Source: Niabella aurantiaca DSM 17617
GTDB taxonomy: Bacteria; Bacteroidota; Bacteroidia; Chitinophagales; Chitinophagaceae
Direction: 5' to 3'
Length of the DNA: 64,000 nucleotides
Assembly: GCF_000374125.1 (NCBI RefSeq)
Contig: NZ_KB893637.1
Span: 248,001 to 312,000 of the forward strand
A program made the translations under genes and the position numbers. Positions 1-9,279 of the stretch are shown here, in pieces. The notes under the pieces are model-generated. The model was not told where the DNA came from. It saw only the letters and a program-made list of their open reading frames with translations, and did not search any database. Position 1 is the first letter of the stretch. Each line of letters begins with the position of its first letter.

Positions 1-2
1 TG

Positions 3-404
3 AACCTTATCGGGGGCAATGAAACCACGATGTTTGTAAAGAACGCCGGTTATAACAATACAGGATTAATGAACCGTCCGAACAACGGTACTGCTCCTTA
101 TGCGAATGGAGAGGGGATCTTTGGTGTTTCTTCGGCGCCGGAGGATAACGCGGTAGCTGCCTTTGCGCCGGCAAACCGGCTGGTGCGGTTAGCAGTGGGC
201 GATACCTTTACCCCTGTTTTTTACGGAATGAATCAATACGGCCTGATCGTGAACACAGCCCTTACGTCCGTAACGGCTGCTCTGGATAACAGTGCCATCG
301 GCACTTTTTCCGGGGGGATGTTCACCGCCGCTGCAAAAGGGACCGGAACGATTACGGCCACTTATGGCGGCGTTACAAAAAGTATTAAGATAATTGTACA
401 GTAA
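3..404 (+). CDS. C-terminal part of a secreted protein with a bacterial Ig-like (Big_2-type) domain
   Basis: The reading frame is open to the left edge, so the true start lies outside the window; an internal ATG at 30 is probably not the start. The last 65-70 residues have the Big_2 look: a short hydrophobic strand (VRLAVGDTF), alternating strands, a GTFSGGMFTAAAKGTGTIT core and a terminal strand ending in IIVQ. Big_2 domains usually act as structural or cell-surface modules, often at the C-terminus of extracellular glycan-binding or degrading proteins. The catalytic or binding part is not visible. It is followed after 44 bp by a sialidase-fold lipoprotein in the same direction, so it probably belongs to the same gene group. 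Confidence 0.7.
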   Translation, partial: NLIGGNETTMFVKNAGYNNTGLMNRPNNGTAPYANGEGIFGVSSAPEDNAVAAFAPANRLVRLAVGDTFTPVFYGMNQYGLIVNTALTSVTAALDNSAIGTFSGGMFTAAAKGTGTITATYGGVTKSIKIIVQ

Positions 405-448
405 GTATGCCTGTAAACGGTTATTGTTATCGTAAATAATCTAACACT

Positions 449-1546
449 ATGATCCGTAATATATTTCTTGTGTTTTTGGGAGCAAGTATGATTACGGGCA
501 TGAGCTGCGGAAAAGATAAAGTAGTTAAGAAAGAGAAAGACCAGCCGGAACGACCGGCTCCCCCCGGGGAGGAAAAGGTCTATACAGCCCGGTTTGGCAA
601 GATATGGGATCTGGCGCCGCATAGTGCCTTTACCGATCTTGTCCGGTTTAATAATGCCTTTTATTGTGTGTTCCGGGAGTCTGCTTCACATACTTCCCAT
701 GATGGAAGGATAAGGATCCTGAGATCTGTGGATGGAAATACCTGGACCTCCGTCCGGTGGTTTCAGAAGGCTCCCGAAGGGCCTTATTCGATTGATCTCA
801 GGGATCCCAAGATTTCGGTGACGCCGGACAACAGGTTAATGGTTCTCGTAGATGTGGAGTATTGGTTAAATAATAACGGAACGTATACCCGGCAAAATTT
901 CCGTCCCTGTGTTTCCTATTCCGATGCACAGGGAACGGTGTTTGACGATCTGCAAAGCTGTTCGGTTTATAACCCGGGGTTAAGTACCGCTTCCTACTGG
1001 ATCTGGCGCGTTAGCTGGAACAGGAACGGTGAAGGGTATGGCTTCGATTATATCAACAGCCCGCTTACCCTGCTCAGAACGGCCGATGGTAAAGCTTATC
1101 ATGCAGTTACAAAACTTTCCTTGCCCAATAGCCCGAATGAGGCAACAGTAAGATTTGATAAGCAGGATAATATGTATGTACTGGTGCGCTGCGAATCGGG
1201 AGGCCGGAACGGGATATTGATGGTAGCGCCGCCCCCGTATTACCTGTTTACCCAATACCCGCTGAAAATGCGGCTGGGCGGACCCGATTTTGAATTTTTA
1301 TCGGATACAACATTGTGTATGGGTACGCGTTTTTATACATCAGGCAAACCGGACTCAACGGCCATTTACATTACCGATTTAAAAGGTAATGTAAAAAAAC
1401 GGTTTCCCCTGCCCAGTGGTGGGGATTGCAGCTATCCGGGAATGGTATTGTATAACGATACCTTATGGACCTCTTACTACTCGTCGCATACGGGTAAAGC
1501 TTCTATCCATTTTACTAAAATACCGGTAGTCCTGCTGGAAAAATAA
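449..1546 (+). CDS. Sialidase-fold (BNR) lipoprotein
   Basis: A 365-residue protein with a lipoprotein signal (lipobox ending MSC at residue 20), so it is probably anchored in the outer membrane or periplasm. The fold is suggested by an Asp-box-like element (SVDGNTW), preceded by FRES...HDG, which lines up with the GH33 segment holding the acid/base Asp. Next comes NEATVRF...LVRCE, which matches the GH33 Glu plus second-Arg segment, and a late Tyr-rich strand (CSYPGMVLY). The FRIP arginine is not present; the corresponding text is HSAFTDLV. It is the shortest of the sialidase-fold set here and has only one clear Asp box. The fold is well supported. The substrate is not; calling it a true sialidase would be over-interpretation. 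Confidence 0.75.
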   Translation: MIRNIFLVFLGASMITGMSCGKDKVVKKEKDQPERPAPPGEEKVYTARFGKIWDLAPHSAFTDLVRFNNAFYCVFRESASHTSHDGRIRILRSVDGNTWTSVRWFQKAPEGPYSIDLRDPKISVTPDNRLMVLVDVEYWLNNNGTYTRQNFRPCVSYSDAQGTVFDDLQSCSVYNPGLSTASYWIWRVSWNRNGEGYGFDYINSPLTLLRTADGKAYHAVTKLSLPNSPNEATVRFDKQDNMYVLVRCESGGRNGILMVAPPPYYLFTQYPLKMRLGGPDFEFLSDTTLCMGTRFYTSGKPDSTAIYITDLKGNVKKRFPLPSGGDCSYPGMVLYNDTLWTSYYSSHTGKASIHFTKIPVVLLEK

Positions 1547-1576
1547 GTTTAAACAGCTTCAATCAAAAATATAAAC

Positions 1577-3316
1577 ATGATGATCCGCAACATCCGCCCC
1601 TTAAGCCGCTTCTTAAAATTAATGATAGGTTTGCTCCTGACCGTTAGTATGTGGGCACAAACCGGAAAGCCCCGGGGAACCTTTAGTTACAGCCCCGTGC
1701 CGGCAAAGCCGTTGAGGATCTATTTTGATTATTTCCATCATTCATTGCCCAATACCAAAGTAGGGAATCACCTGGTTACCGGCAGCTGGATCGCAGGGGC
1801 GGGGCGGTACGCCTGGGATGATTTTGTACATTCCAACACGTTTGATCCTGTATTTACGGCCCTGGGCCATGAGCACTTTATAACCATCGGGCGTGCGCCC
1901 TTTACAAAAGAGACCTTGAAAGACCAGGATGCCGTATTGATCCTGAATCCTGATAACCCGAAAGTGGTGCCGGAAGTGCCGGCGCTTGCAGATGTTGAGA
2001 TCAGGAACCTGATCGAATATGTACAGAAGGGCGGAAGTCTGATGATCATGATCAACGCAACGACTCCCGATCGGGCTGCCGAGGATTTTGAAAGCGTACA
2101 GTTAAAAAAGCTGGTGAATGCTTTCGGGTTGGCATGGAATTATGATGATACCCACTATTCGGATGTTCCCATCGGCAATGGGCATGCCCATTTTTATGAT
2201 GTACCGGTTTTTCACTACGGAGCCGGTTGTACGCTGAAGATATTGCCCGGTGCAGTGAAGCCGGAAGTGCTGATGGAAGTAGCTTCTGATGCCGGCTACC
2301 CGGACCGCCATGTGCGCGGACCCGGCATCATACAGGTACGGCCGGGCAAAGGCAAAGTGATCCTTGTAGGAGATATCGGGTCCTGGACCGGAAATATGGC
2401 ACGGCCCTGGGCAGAGAATGAACGCATATTGAAGCAGTTGTTCCGGTATTTGAAACCGGATCAGCACGTGGTGCCGGCGCAATACCCGAAGGGAAAAAAG
2501 CTGGAGTATAAGGTAACGGTTGCCGGTTTGCAGGCGATACCGGTTGCCAACTCCCTGTCTGCTTTGCCCAAACCGGTTTACCGACTGTTTAAACCCAGGG
2601 AAAAAACGGGGATGCCCTATCTGGAGGGGACGGCTGCGCTTACTTTACAGAGCCGGGGCATCAATGAGCAAAAAGCAGCGTCGCTGGAGGCACGCATCCG
2701 CAACTTCAGCTGGTTTGACAGCAGCATTCATGCGGAGGGACAAACGGTCCGGTTTGCTGCCAGCCGTCAGGGTAAGGTTACGGATGTAAGCACGAGCGGG
2801 ACGGCTGCGGCCTGGCTGGCGCCGGACATCGCTTCACTGGTAGCCTTAATGCCTGTTGATGGCCTGAAGCCGGGCGATGCGTGGGAAAGCCTGGAGCCTT
2901 TGCGCATCCCGGCGCTTCAGGGTACTGATCTGCCCCCGGTACGTACACTCGAAATGCCGGTCACTTATGTTCACGACGAAATGGTCAACGGCGTCCGGTG
3001 CCGGTTGTTGCGCACGGCGCAGGAGACCTGGCTGAAGGACCTGGGAATCGGTGTAACCGACCTGTTAACGTCTACTGCAGTGAACAAGGCAGACCTCGTG
3101 CACTATAGATATTTTAATGACCGTGGTGGCAAGCTTTTGTTCAAAAGAGAGCAGTGGGTAAATGCGGAGACCGGTGTAGTGGTAAAGGCCCGTACGCAAA
3201 GCCGGGTGCTGGCCTGGGTACAGGATACACGTAAAACGGTAGACAAAAGCAATGCCGACAAGGATAACAATATGATCCTTTCGCTGGCGCAAACCATTAC
3301 AATGGAATTACAATAG
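1577..3316 (+). CDS. Secreted protein with GATase-like N-terminal domain, unknown function
   Basis: A 579-residue protein with a Sec signal (about residues 1-28, ending MWAQ). Residues about 45-300 look like a class I glutamine-amidotransferase/ThuA-like Rossmannoid domain: an IYFDYFHH opening, VLILNPDNP, then LIEYVQKGGSLMIMIN and a GKGKVILVGDIG strand. Such domains in secreted Bacteroidota proteins usually lack glutaminase chemistry; I see no obvious catalytic Cys-His-Glu set. The C-terminal 270 residues are mostly beta and resemble no family I recognise. It sits between two sialidase-fold genes (30 and 23 bp gaps), so it is probably co-transcribed with them. A role in handling or sensing the same glycan is only inferred. 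Confidence 0.6.
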   Translation: MMIRNIRPLSRFLKLMIGLLLTVSMWAQTGKPRGTFSYSPVPAKPLRIYFDYFHHSLPNTKVGNHLVTGSWIAGAGRYAWDDFVHSNTFDPVFTALGHEHFITIGRAPFTKETLKDQDAVLILNPDNPKVVPEVPALADVEIRNLIEYVQKGGSLMIMINATTPDRAAEDFESVQLKKLVNAFGLAWNYDDTHYSDVPIGNGHAHFYDVPVFHYGAGCTLKILPGAVKPEVLMEVASDAGYPDRHVRGPGIIQVRPGKGKVILVGDIGSWTGNMARPWAENERILKQLFRYLKPDQHVVPAQYPKGKKLEYKVTVAGLQAIPVANSLSALPKPVYRLFKPREKTGMPYLEGTAALTLQSRGINEQKAASLEARIRNFSWFDSSIHAEGQTVRFAASRQGKVTDVSTSGTAAAWLAPDIASLVALMPVDGLKPGDAWESLEPLRIPALQGTDLPPVRTLEMPVTYVHDEMVNGVRCRLLRTAQETWLKDLGIGVTDLLTSTAVNKADLVHYRYFNDRGGKLLFKREQWVNAETGVVVKARTQSRVLAWVQDTRKTVDKSNADKDNNMILSLAQTITMELQ

Positions 3317-3339
3317 TCCTGAATTTTAAAACATACAAA

Positions 3340-4701
3340 ATGCGTATTTCTTTGATGCTTTTTTTATTTTTTGCAGCCGGTGTATGCGGGGCGCAGCCGT
3401 CTTCAAAGAGTGCAGTGGTTGTGGATGACCGGTCACCCGGGGAAGGCAGGGGCCTTAAGGATGGGATAGCGGCCTATGGAGCTACCACCGTTCAATACAA
3501 ACAACGGGGGAAAAAGGCGTTTGATATCCGGTTTAAAGACCCGGTGGTGATCGCCGTGGCCGCCAGGCCGGAGAAGTGGGGCTTTTTTCAGTTTCCCAAT
3601 ATTGACCGTACTGCCAACGGTAATATTGTTGCTAAATGGAATCTCACCCGTGATGCCATTGAGGCTTACGGAACCGACACGCGTGGCAGCGCTGTCTCCA
3701 CCGATGTGGGAAAAAGCTGGCGGGAGGAGCCTTCCGAAGATCCGGGCAATGCCGTACTGTTGCCCAATGGAGACCGCCTGGCCATTTATACGCCCAAACC
3801 CATTCCTGAAAAAGAGTTGCAATTGCCGGCGCCGGTTGGGGTGGGACTTGAAAACTACCGGAAGTCAAATTTTAATTTTTACCGCCTGAGCGAGCTGCCG
3901 GAAAGCAGGCAGGGCGTCTATTTTAAAAGATTGAAAAAAGGCGCTTCAAAATGGGAGCTGGAGAAGGCGGTGCTGGAAGACCCGCAGGCAGCGCGGTACA
4001 GCCTTGCAGGACTGGTACCGATCGTGTGGTGGGGTGATATTCACGTAGCGAAGGACGGCTCCCTGATCGCTGGCATTTACCCGGGATACCTGGTCGATAA
4101 GGACGGAAAAACGGATCCGCGATCCGGCGCCTTCTTCTATCGCTCCACAGATAACGGGCATCATTGGAGCGTCCAGGGCCGGATCCCTTTTCAATTGGAT
4201 CCAGCCGGAGATACCTTGTCTGCCAGGCGGATGGGATACACAGAGCCGGCCTTTGAAATATTAAAGGATGGTACATTTCTTTGTGTGCTCCGGACCACCG
4301 ATGGTGCGGGCATCGGACCGATGTATGGCAGTTATTCCACTGATCAGGGCAAGACCTGGTCGGTGCCGCAGGTGATCACCCCGGCAGGAGTATTGCCCCG
4401 TTTGCTGCAATTATCCAATGGCGTGTTGGTAATGTCATCAGGGCGCCCCGGCGTGCAGCTGCGTTTTTCAACGGATCCCAGGGGCATGCAGTGGTCCCGG
4501 GCATTTGAAATGTTGCCGCATGATGATGTTAAAAAAGAGCTCAGCGGCGGCTCAGCACAGGTGTCGTGTGGATATACAGGATTGCTTCCAACCGGTTCCA
4601 ATAAATTTCTGATCATCTATTCCGATTTTCATTATCAGACGTCCGAAGGAACCATTCGCAAGGCAATTAAAGTGCGTGAAGTAGTGGTTAAGAAAAAATA
4701 A
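3340..4701 (+). CDS. Secreted sialidase-fold (BNR) glycan hydrolase candidate
   Basis: A 453-residue protein with a Sec signal peptide (MRISLMLFLFFAAGVCGAQ). Four Asp-box-like repeats are visible (STDVGKSW, STDNGHHW, STDQGKTW, STDPRGMQW), the mark of a six-bladed sialidase-type propeller. Active-site-like segments are FQFP in the place of FRIP (Arg replaced by Gln), YTEPAFEILKDG...LRTT for the Glu/Arg pair, GRPGVQLRF for the third Arg and CGYTGLLP for the Tyr. The missing first Arg argues against ordinary N-acetylneuraminic acid specificity. The gene lies 23 bp after the GATase-like gene and 38 bp before another sialidase-fold gene. General class is well supported; substrate unknown. Confidence 0.75.
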   Translation: MRISLMLFLFFAAGVCGAQPSSKSAVVVDDRSPGEGRGLKDGIAAYGATTVQYKQRGKKAFDIRFKDPVVIAVAARPEKWGFFQFPNIDRTANGNIVAKWNLTRDAIEAYGTDTRGSAVSTDVGKSWREEPSEDPGNAVLLPNGDRLAIYTPKPIPEKELQLPAPVGVGLENYRKSNFNFYRLSELPESRQGVYFKRLKKGASKWELEKAVLEDPQAARYSLAGLVPIVWWGDIHVAKDGSLIAGIYPGYLVDKDGKTDPRSGAFFYRSTDNGHHWSVQGRIPFQLDPAGDTLSARRMGYTEPAFEILKDGTFLCVLRTTDGAGIGPMYGSYSTDQGKTWSVPQVITPAGVLPRLLQLSNGVLVMSSGRPGVQLRFSTDPRGMQWSRAFEMLPHDDVKKELSGGSAQVSCGYTGLLPTGSNKFLIIYSDFHYQTSEGTIRKAIKVREVVVKKK

Positions 4702-4739
4702 GTGATCATCGAAATAAAAAAACAGATCCATCAAAAATT

Positions 4740-5990
4740 ATGAGTAAAGCGTATAACCGAAGAAATTTCCTGGGACTGATCGGCATATCGCCGTTGATTG
4801 CCCGGGTCGCAGATGTAAACAATACCCTCGTTGCGGAGCAGACACCACGTCCGGTTCCGGATGCGGTCAAAAATACAATAGCAGACATACTGGAAACGAA
4901 AACGATCAGCATCGAACCCGGCAGGTTCCCGGCCGGATGCGGCGGAATTGATAAGAACGGTCATCCCGTTCAGACAAATAATGGTATAGAGCCCAACCGC
5001 TACCTCGGATGGCCGACGGTTGTGCTGACAAAAGACAATGAGCTGCTTGTTGCTTACTCGGGCGACCGGGATAGCCACGTGTGCCCCTTTGGAAAGACAC
5101 AGCTTTTGCGGTCGTTGGACAATGGCAAAACCTGGTCTGCTCCTACAACGATCACCAATTCGCCGCTGGACGACCGGGACGCAGGAATTATTCAGACAAA
5201 GAAGGGGACCCTTGTGGTGAGTTGGTTCACCTCGCTTGCGTTTGAAAATCCGGCATGGAAGGGGGCATATAATAAATATGCCCGCATCGGGGAGAAAATA
5301 AGCGGGGAGACAAAAAAAGAATGGTTGGGTAACTGGACGAAACGGTCGCTGGATGGCGGTAAAACCTGGCAGGTTCCCTCGCGCACAGCAGGAACGGCAC
5401 CCCATGGCCCGGTGAATCTGAAAAGCGGGGATCTTTTATATGCGGGAACGGGAAAATACAAATCGATGGGACCTGTGCTGATCGAAAAGTCGACCGATGA
5501 CGGGAGAACCTGGAAAGTGATCGGAAGCATCCCCTTGCCTGAAAATGCCAAAAGTATTTCAGAACCGCATGTGATCGAATGTTCTTCGGGAAAGCTGCTG
5601 GCCATGATCCGCAATGAATCGAAAGCGTTTCACAGCGGCCACCTGCTGCAATCCGAAAGCCATGATGGGGGAAAAACATGGACCCTGGCAAAAGAAACGG
5701 GTATTTGGGGGTATCCTCCCCATCTAACCCGTTTAAAAAACAATGTATTATTGCTTACTTACGGCCACCGGAAGCCTTCCTACAGCCAGCGTGCCTGCCT
5801 TTCTTATGATGAGGGCAAAACCTGGGATATAGAAAATGAAGTAATCTTAACCGGTTCGCCCAATGGCGATATGGGGTATCCATCCACTGTTCAGTTAATG
5901 GACGGCTCTTTACTGACCGTGTATTACCAGTCGCCGGGCAATGGCCAGCCGACCAATATTCTGTCCACCCACTGGCGCCTAAAAGGATGA
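4740..5990 (+). CDS. Sialidase-fold (BNR) protein with Tat-like leader
   Basis: A 416-residue protein whose N-terminus (RRNFLGLIG) resembles a twin-arginine or Bacteroidota 'RRxFL' leader. It carries five Asp boxes (SLDNGKTW, SLDGGKTW, STDDGRTW, SHDGGKTW, SYDEGKTW). Before the first box it has SGDRDSHVCPFGK, a pattern I know from a distinct subgroup of sialidase-like proteins; the usual acid/base Asp is not obvious there. SEPHVIE...MIRNE, QRACLS and MGYPSTVQL fit the Glu, Arg and Tyr positions. LGWP stands where FRIP would be. The start ATG is the first in frame and follows the previous gene by 38 bp. It is likely periplasmic and acts on the same substrate class as its neighbours. Confidence 0.75.
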   Translation: MSKAYNRRNFLGLIGISPLIARVADVNNTLVAEQTPRPVPDAVKNTIADILETKTISIEPGRFPAGCGGIDKNGHPVQTNNGIEPNRYLGWPTVVLTKDNELLVAYSGDRDSHVCPFGKTQLLRSLDNGKTWSAPTTITNSPLDDRDAGIIQTKKGTLVVSWFTSLAFENPAWKGAYNKYARIGEKISGETKKEWLGNWTKRSLDGGKTWQVPSRTAGTAPHGPVNLKSGDLLYAGTGKYKSMGPVLIEKSTDDGRTWKVIGSIPLPENAKSISEPHVIECSSGKLLAMIRNESKAFHSGHLLQSESHDGGKTWTLAKETGIWGYPPHLTRLKNNVLLLTYGHRKPSYSQRACLSYDEGKTWDIENEVILTGSPNGDMGYPSTVQLMDGSLLTVYYQSPGNGQPTNILSTHWRLKG

Positions 5991-6075
5991 TCCGCGGTTA
6001 ACGGGGATCTTTTTATCCGAATGCAGCCGGTCAGTACAGGTATCGTATTTTTTAACGGAGGTTTAAATCAGCAAC

Positions 6076-7482
6076 ATGACCCGATTACAGGCTCGCCGGA
6101 ATTATTTATTTTTTTGCGCATTGCTGCTTGTCATTGCGCAGGAAGGATTCTGCCAGGACCGCCCTCCCAATGTCGTCTTTTTTCTGGTAGATGATATGGG
6201 TTGGAAGGATTTGCACTGTTACGGATCTTCTTTTTATGATACACCCCATATCGATGCCCTGGCTGCACAATCGGTAAGGTTCACCAGCGCCTATGCATCT
6301 GCGCCGGTTTGTTCCCCGGCAAGATCCGGCATCATGACGGGCAAATATCCGGTGGCCATGCAAACCACCGATTGGTTTGGTGCGGTGCAGCCGGAAGATG
6401 CGGCAAAAGAAACCCGGAAGGAAAAGATCACCCGGTTGTTACCGGCATCTTACAGGAACTACCTGCCGCAACAGGAAGTAACGTTGGCCGAAGCCTTTAA
6501 AAAAGCCGGTTATGCCACTTTTCTGGCTGGAAAATGGCACCTGGGGTCTGTGCCTCAAAACGGTCCGCTGACACAGGGCTTTGATCACTATTTCGAGGGG
6601 AAGGCAAAAAGTCCGTCAAAAGGCAGCTTTGGAATTGTGGCGGAAGCCAACCGGTTTATAGAACAAAATAGAGCGCATCCGTTTTTAGCCTTTGTTTCTT
6701 TTTATGCGGTGCATATTCCCGTTCTTGCCGGCGAAAAGAATATTGCGCGCTATACGGCAAAAAAAGATCGGCTGAAGCTACTTCGGCCAGTGGTGGCAAG
6801 TCCCTGGGGCAGGGAGCGGGTGAAGCAGGATCATGAACGGTATGCGGCCATGGTGTTTGAAACGGATTCCGCAGTAGGGTTGGTGCTTAGTAAGCTGAAA
6901 GAGCTGCAGCTGGATCGCAATACGATCGTTGTATTCCTTTCGGATAATGGCGGGCTTTCTACCGCAGAGGGAATGCCCACGGCCAACAGGCCGTTGCGTG
7001 GCGGCAAGGGATGGTTGTATGAAGGTGGCATCCGCGTGCCGCTCCTCCTGAAATGGCCGGCAATGACGCAGCCTGGCACGGTGGTTGATGCCCCGGTGGT
7101 GAACACGGATCTGTATCCTACGTTGCTGGCATTGGCCGGCCTGCCGCAGAACCACACACAACATAAAGATGGGGTGAACCTGCTTCCCCGGTTGGCAAAA
7201 AAAGAGGTGCCGGAGCGCTCGCTGTACTGGCATTATCCGCATTACGGCAATCAAAAAGGAAGCCCGGCATCCGCCATCCGTTCGGGTAACTGGAAACTGA
7301 TTTACTGGTATGAAGACCAGCATTGTGAATTATACAACCTGAAAGAGGACCAGTCGGAGGCACATGACCTGGCCCCGGTCAAGAAAGCGCTTACGAAAAA
7401 GCTGAAAGCCGATCTGCAGGCCTGGCTGAAAAAGGAAGGCGCGATATACCCGGTTGTAAACCCGGCCTACAACCCAATGTAG
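6076..7482 (+). CDS. Secreted sulfatase (formylglycine type, S1 family)
   Basis: A 468-residue enzyme that hydrolyses sulfate esters on glycans. It has a Sec signal (to about residue 27) and then the family layout: VDDMGW metal-binding Asp pair, CSPAR with Cys79 as the residue converted to formylglycine by an anaerobic or FGE-type maturase, GKWHLG and SDNGG. A Cys-type motif needs a maturation enzyme that is not encoded in this window. Length is normal for S1 exo-sulfatases. It follows a sialidase-fold gene by 85 bp on the same strand. The sulfated substrate and subfamily cannot be read by eye. Confidence 0.93.
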   Translation: MTRLQARRNYLFFCALLLVIAQEGFCQDRPPNVVFFLVDDMGWKDLHCYGSSFYDTPHIDALAAQSVRFTSAYASAPVCSPARSGIMTGKYPVAMQTTDWFGAVQPEDAAKETRKEKITRLLPASYRNYLPQQEVTLAEAFKKAGYATFLAGKWHLGSVPQNGPLTQGFDHYFEGKAKSPSKGSFGIVAEANRFIEQNRAHPFLAFVSFYAVHIPVLAGEKNIARYTAKKDRLKLLRPVVASPWGRERVKQDHERYAAMVFETDSAVGLVLSKLKELQLDRNTIVVFLSDNGGLSTAEGMPTANRPLRGGKGWLYEGGIRVPLLLKWPAMTQPGTVVDAPVVNTDLYPTLLALAGLPQNHTQHKDGVNLLPRLAKKEVPERSLYWHYPHYGNQKGSPASAIRSGNWKLIYWYEDQHCELYNLKEDQSEAHDLAPVKKALTKKLKADLQAWLKKEGAIYPVVNPAYNPM

Positions 7483-7543
7483 CCTTCCCCCCGATGTCTC
7501 CCGCAGGGGATGTAGCGGAGGATGATCTGCGGAACGGGGGTAT

Positions 7544-7575
7544 TTTTCAGGGCCCCTTCCAGGAGACCCTGAAAA
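7544..7575. other. Inverted repeat between sulfatase and next gene
   Basis: A perfect 9-bp inverted repeat, TTTTCAGGG and CCCTGAAAA, is separated by a 14-nt loop in the 155-bp gap after the sulfatase. It could be a transcript-end hairpin or an mRNA stabiliser. There is no U-run directly after it on the plus strand, so I do not call it an intrinsic terminator. Confidence 0.5.
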
Positions 7576-7637
7576 GAAAAGGGCGTTGCGGAGAATAAAA
7601 TAAAAGCATCATTTTTACAAAATAAAAAATCTACGAT

Positions 7638-8807
7638 ATGCGTTGGATCAGGATAAGAGAGATACTACTGTTGCTTTTTGTATTACCGGCTATTACGGTG
7701 CCTGCACAGCAGCAAAATGCAGGGGTAAAAAAAATAAAAGATATCGTGCTGTATGAAGATGCCCGTTTTTACAGCTCGTTCCCTTCCATCATCCGGCGGC
7801 CGAACGGGGAGTTCCTCCTGGCGTTCAGGAGAGCACCGGAACGGAAGCGGCTGGGGGAGAAGGGTACCAATCATGTGGATCCCAACAGCTACCTGGTGAT
7901 GATGCGCTCCAAAGACGGGATCAACTGGCCCCGGCAACCGGAACTCTTATACGCCTATCCTTTTGGTGGCTCACAGGATCCCTGTTTGCTGCAGCTGCGT
8001 GATGGATCCATCCTCTGCGCCAGCTATTCCTGGGTGTTTCCCCGGGCGGATGCTAAAATAAAAGCACCTTACTTCGGGCACTATACATTGAGCTCGGTCT
8101 TTAATGGCGGATATCTGGTGAAGTCCTTAGATGGCGGTAAGACCTGGCAGGGGCCCTATGAGCCGTTGCATATACCATCGGAAAAGCATAATGATGCGTT
8201 TGGCAACCCACTGCCGGCTTATAACAGGGGAGCGATGTATGAAGGTAAAAAGGGGCAGCTCTACTGGGTGGCAGCAAGCGTTGAAAAAACAAAACCATTG
8301 ATCAACGCCACGCACCTGCTGGTTTCCTACGATAAAGGAATGACCTGGAAGTATTCAGCGCCTGTGGCCAAAAATGATAGCATTTCCTTCAGCGAAACAT
8401 CCGTGTATGAAACGCCAAAGGGCGATATTGTGGCGTTTATGCGGACAGAGTTTTATGATGACCAGGCCTGTATTGCCCGCTCCACGGATGGTGGTAAAAC
8501 ATTTAGCTGGGAAAAGATGGGCTTCCAGGGACATCCGCTCAACGCGCTGCGTTTGCCGGATAACCGGGTATTGCTTACCTATGGGTACCGCCACGCGCCT
8601 TTTGGTATCCGGGCGCGTATCCTGAATGCAGAGTGTACCGATTATGCAACGGCGCCCGAGATCGTATTGCGGGATGATGGAGGCACCCGGGACCTGGGTT
8701 ATTCCTGGCCGGTGCAGCTGACAAACAACCGGGTACTGGTGGTTTATTATTTCAATAAACAGGACGGCATACGGCATATTGCGGGTACCATTCTTGAAAT
8801 AAAATAA
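7638..8807 (+). CDS. Secreted sialidase-fold (BNR) protein
   Basis: A 389-residue protein with a Sec signal (about residues 1-24, ending VPAQ). Asp-box-like elements are SKDGINW, SLDGGKTW, SYDKGMTW and STDGGKTF. SSFPSII replaces FRIP; AFRR...NHVDPNSYL aligns with the acid/base Asp segment; FSETSVYE...FMRTE supplies the Glu/Arg pair; FGIRARIL the third Arg; LGYSWPVQL the Tyr strand. It is separated from the upstream sulfatase by 155 bp with an inverted repeat, so it may have its own transcript. It closes the first plus-strand block; what follows on the plus strand is degraded sequence. Family well supported, substrate unknown. Confidence 0.75.
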   Translation: MRWIRIREILLLLFVLPAITVPAQQQNAGVKKIKDIVLYEDARFYSSFPSIIRRPNGEFLLAFRRAPERKRLGEKGTNHVDPNSYLVMMRSKDGINWPRQPELLYAYPFGGSQDPCLLQLRDGSILCASYSWVFPRADAKIKAPYFGHYTLSSVFNGGYLVKSLDGGKTWQGPYEPLHIPSEKHNDAFGNPLPAYNRGAMYEGKKGQLYWVAASVEKTKPLINATHLLVSYDKGMTWKYSAPVAKNDSISFSETSVYETPKGDIVAFMRTEFYDDQACIARSTDGGKTFSWEKMGFQGHPLNALRLPDNRVLLTYGYRHAPFGIRARILNAECTDYATAPEIVLRDDGGTRDLGYSWPVQLTNNRVLVVYYFNKQDGIRHIAGTILEIK

Positions 8808-9279
8808 ACGGAGCGGATCGCCGGATCATAATGGGCCGGTATCAAAGCAATCTTTATAACATTTTAATGATGCCGGTTGGATATCCGTAATCGACCAATT
8901 CCATTGGCCTGAACGGCTATCAGGAGCATTATACGGGAAGTATCGGCCTGAATTATCATCCACTTTCGTATAAAATGAATACCGGTTCCACTATCAGTCA
9001 TGGACCCGATGATCGTACGCCGCATTTTTGACGCCCCGATCCGGGGGCTTATAAAATTTGTTAGTACAGGACTTAGCAGGTATATCGCCCTGGTAAGGGC
9101 ACTCAGGATCGCCGGTGTCATCGATGGGAAACACGGACTCTGCAGCTGCGGTCTGTTATAAAGATCCAATCGGCAAATTGGCTGCAACCGGCGGTAGCCT
9201 CAAGTGGACGTCCGGAAAAAAGCTCATTTAAGGCCATAAGATCTTTCCGGAAATAGATCCTTCTTGTTTTTAAGAATAC
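8808..9279. other. Gene-free stretch with coding-like but broken sequence
   Basis: No intact gene is visible in these 472 bp. Short plus-strand stretches read like protein (for example NGYQEHYTGSIGLNYHPLSY, and near 9130-9225 VCYKDPIGKLAATGGSLKW) but lie in different frames broken by stops. This suggests a decayed gene. I could not assign it to a family. It lies at the convergent junction of the plus-strand block and the minus-strand aldolase operon. Confidence 0.4.

Noticed and set aside
7544-7575. Intrinsic terminator after the sulfatase
   Set aside because: The stem is good but no U-run follows on the plus strand.
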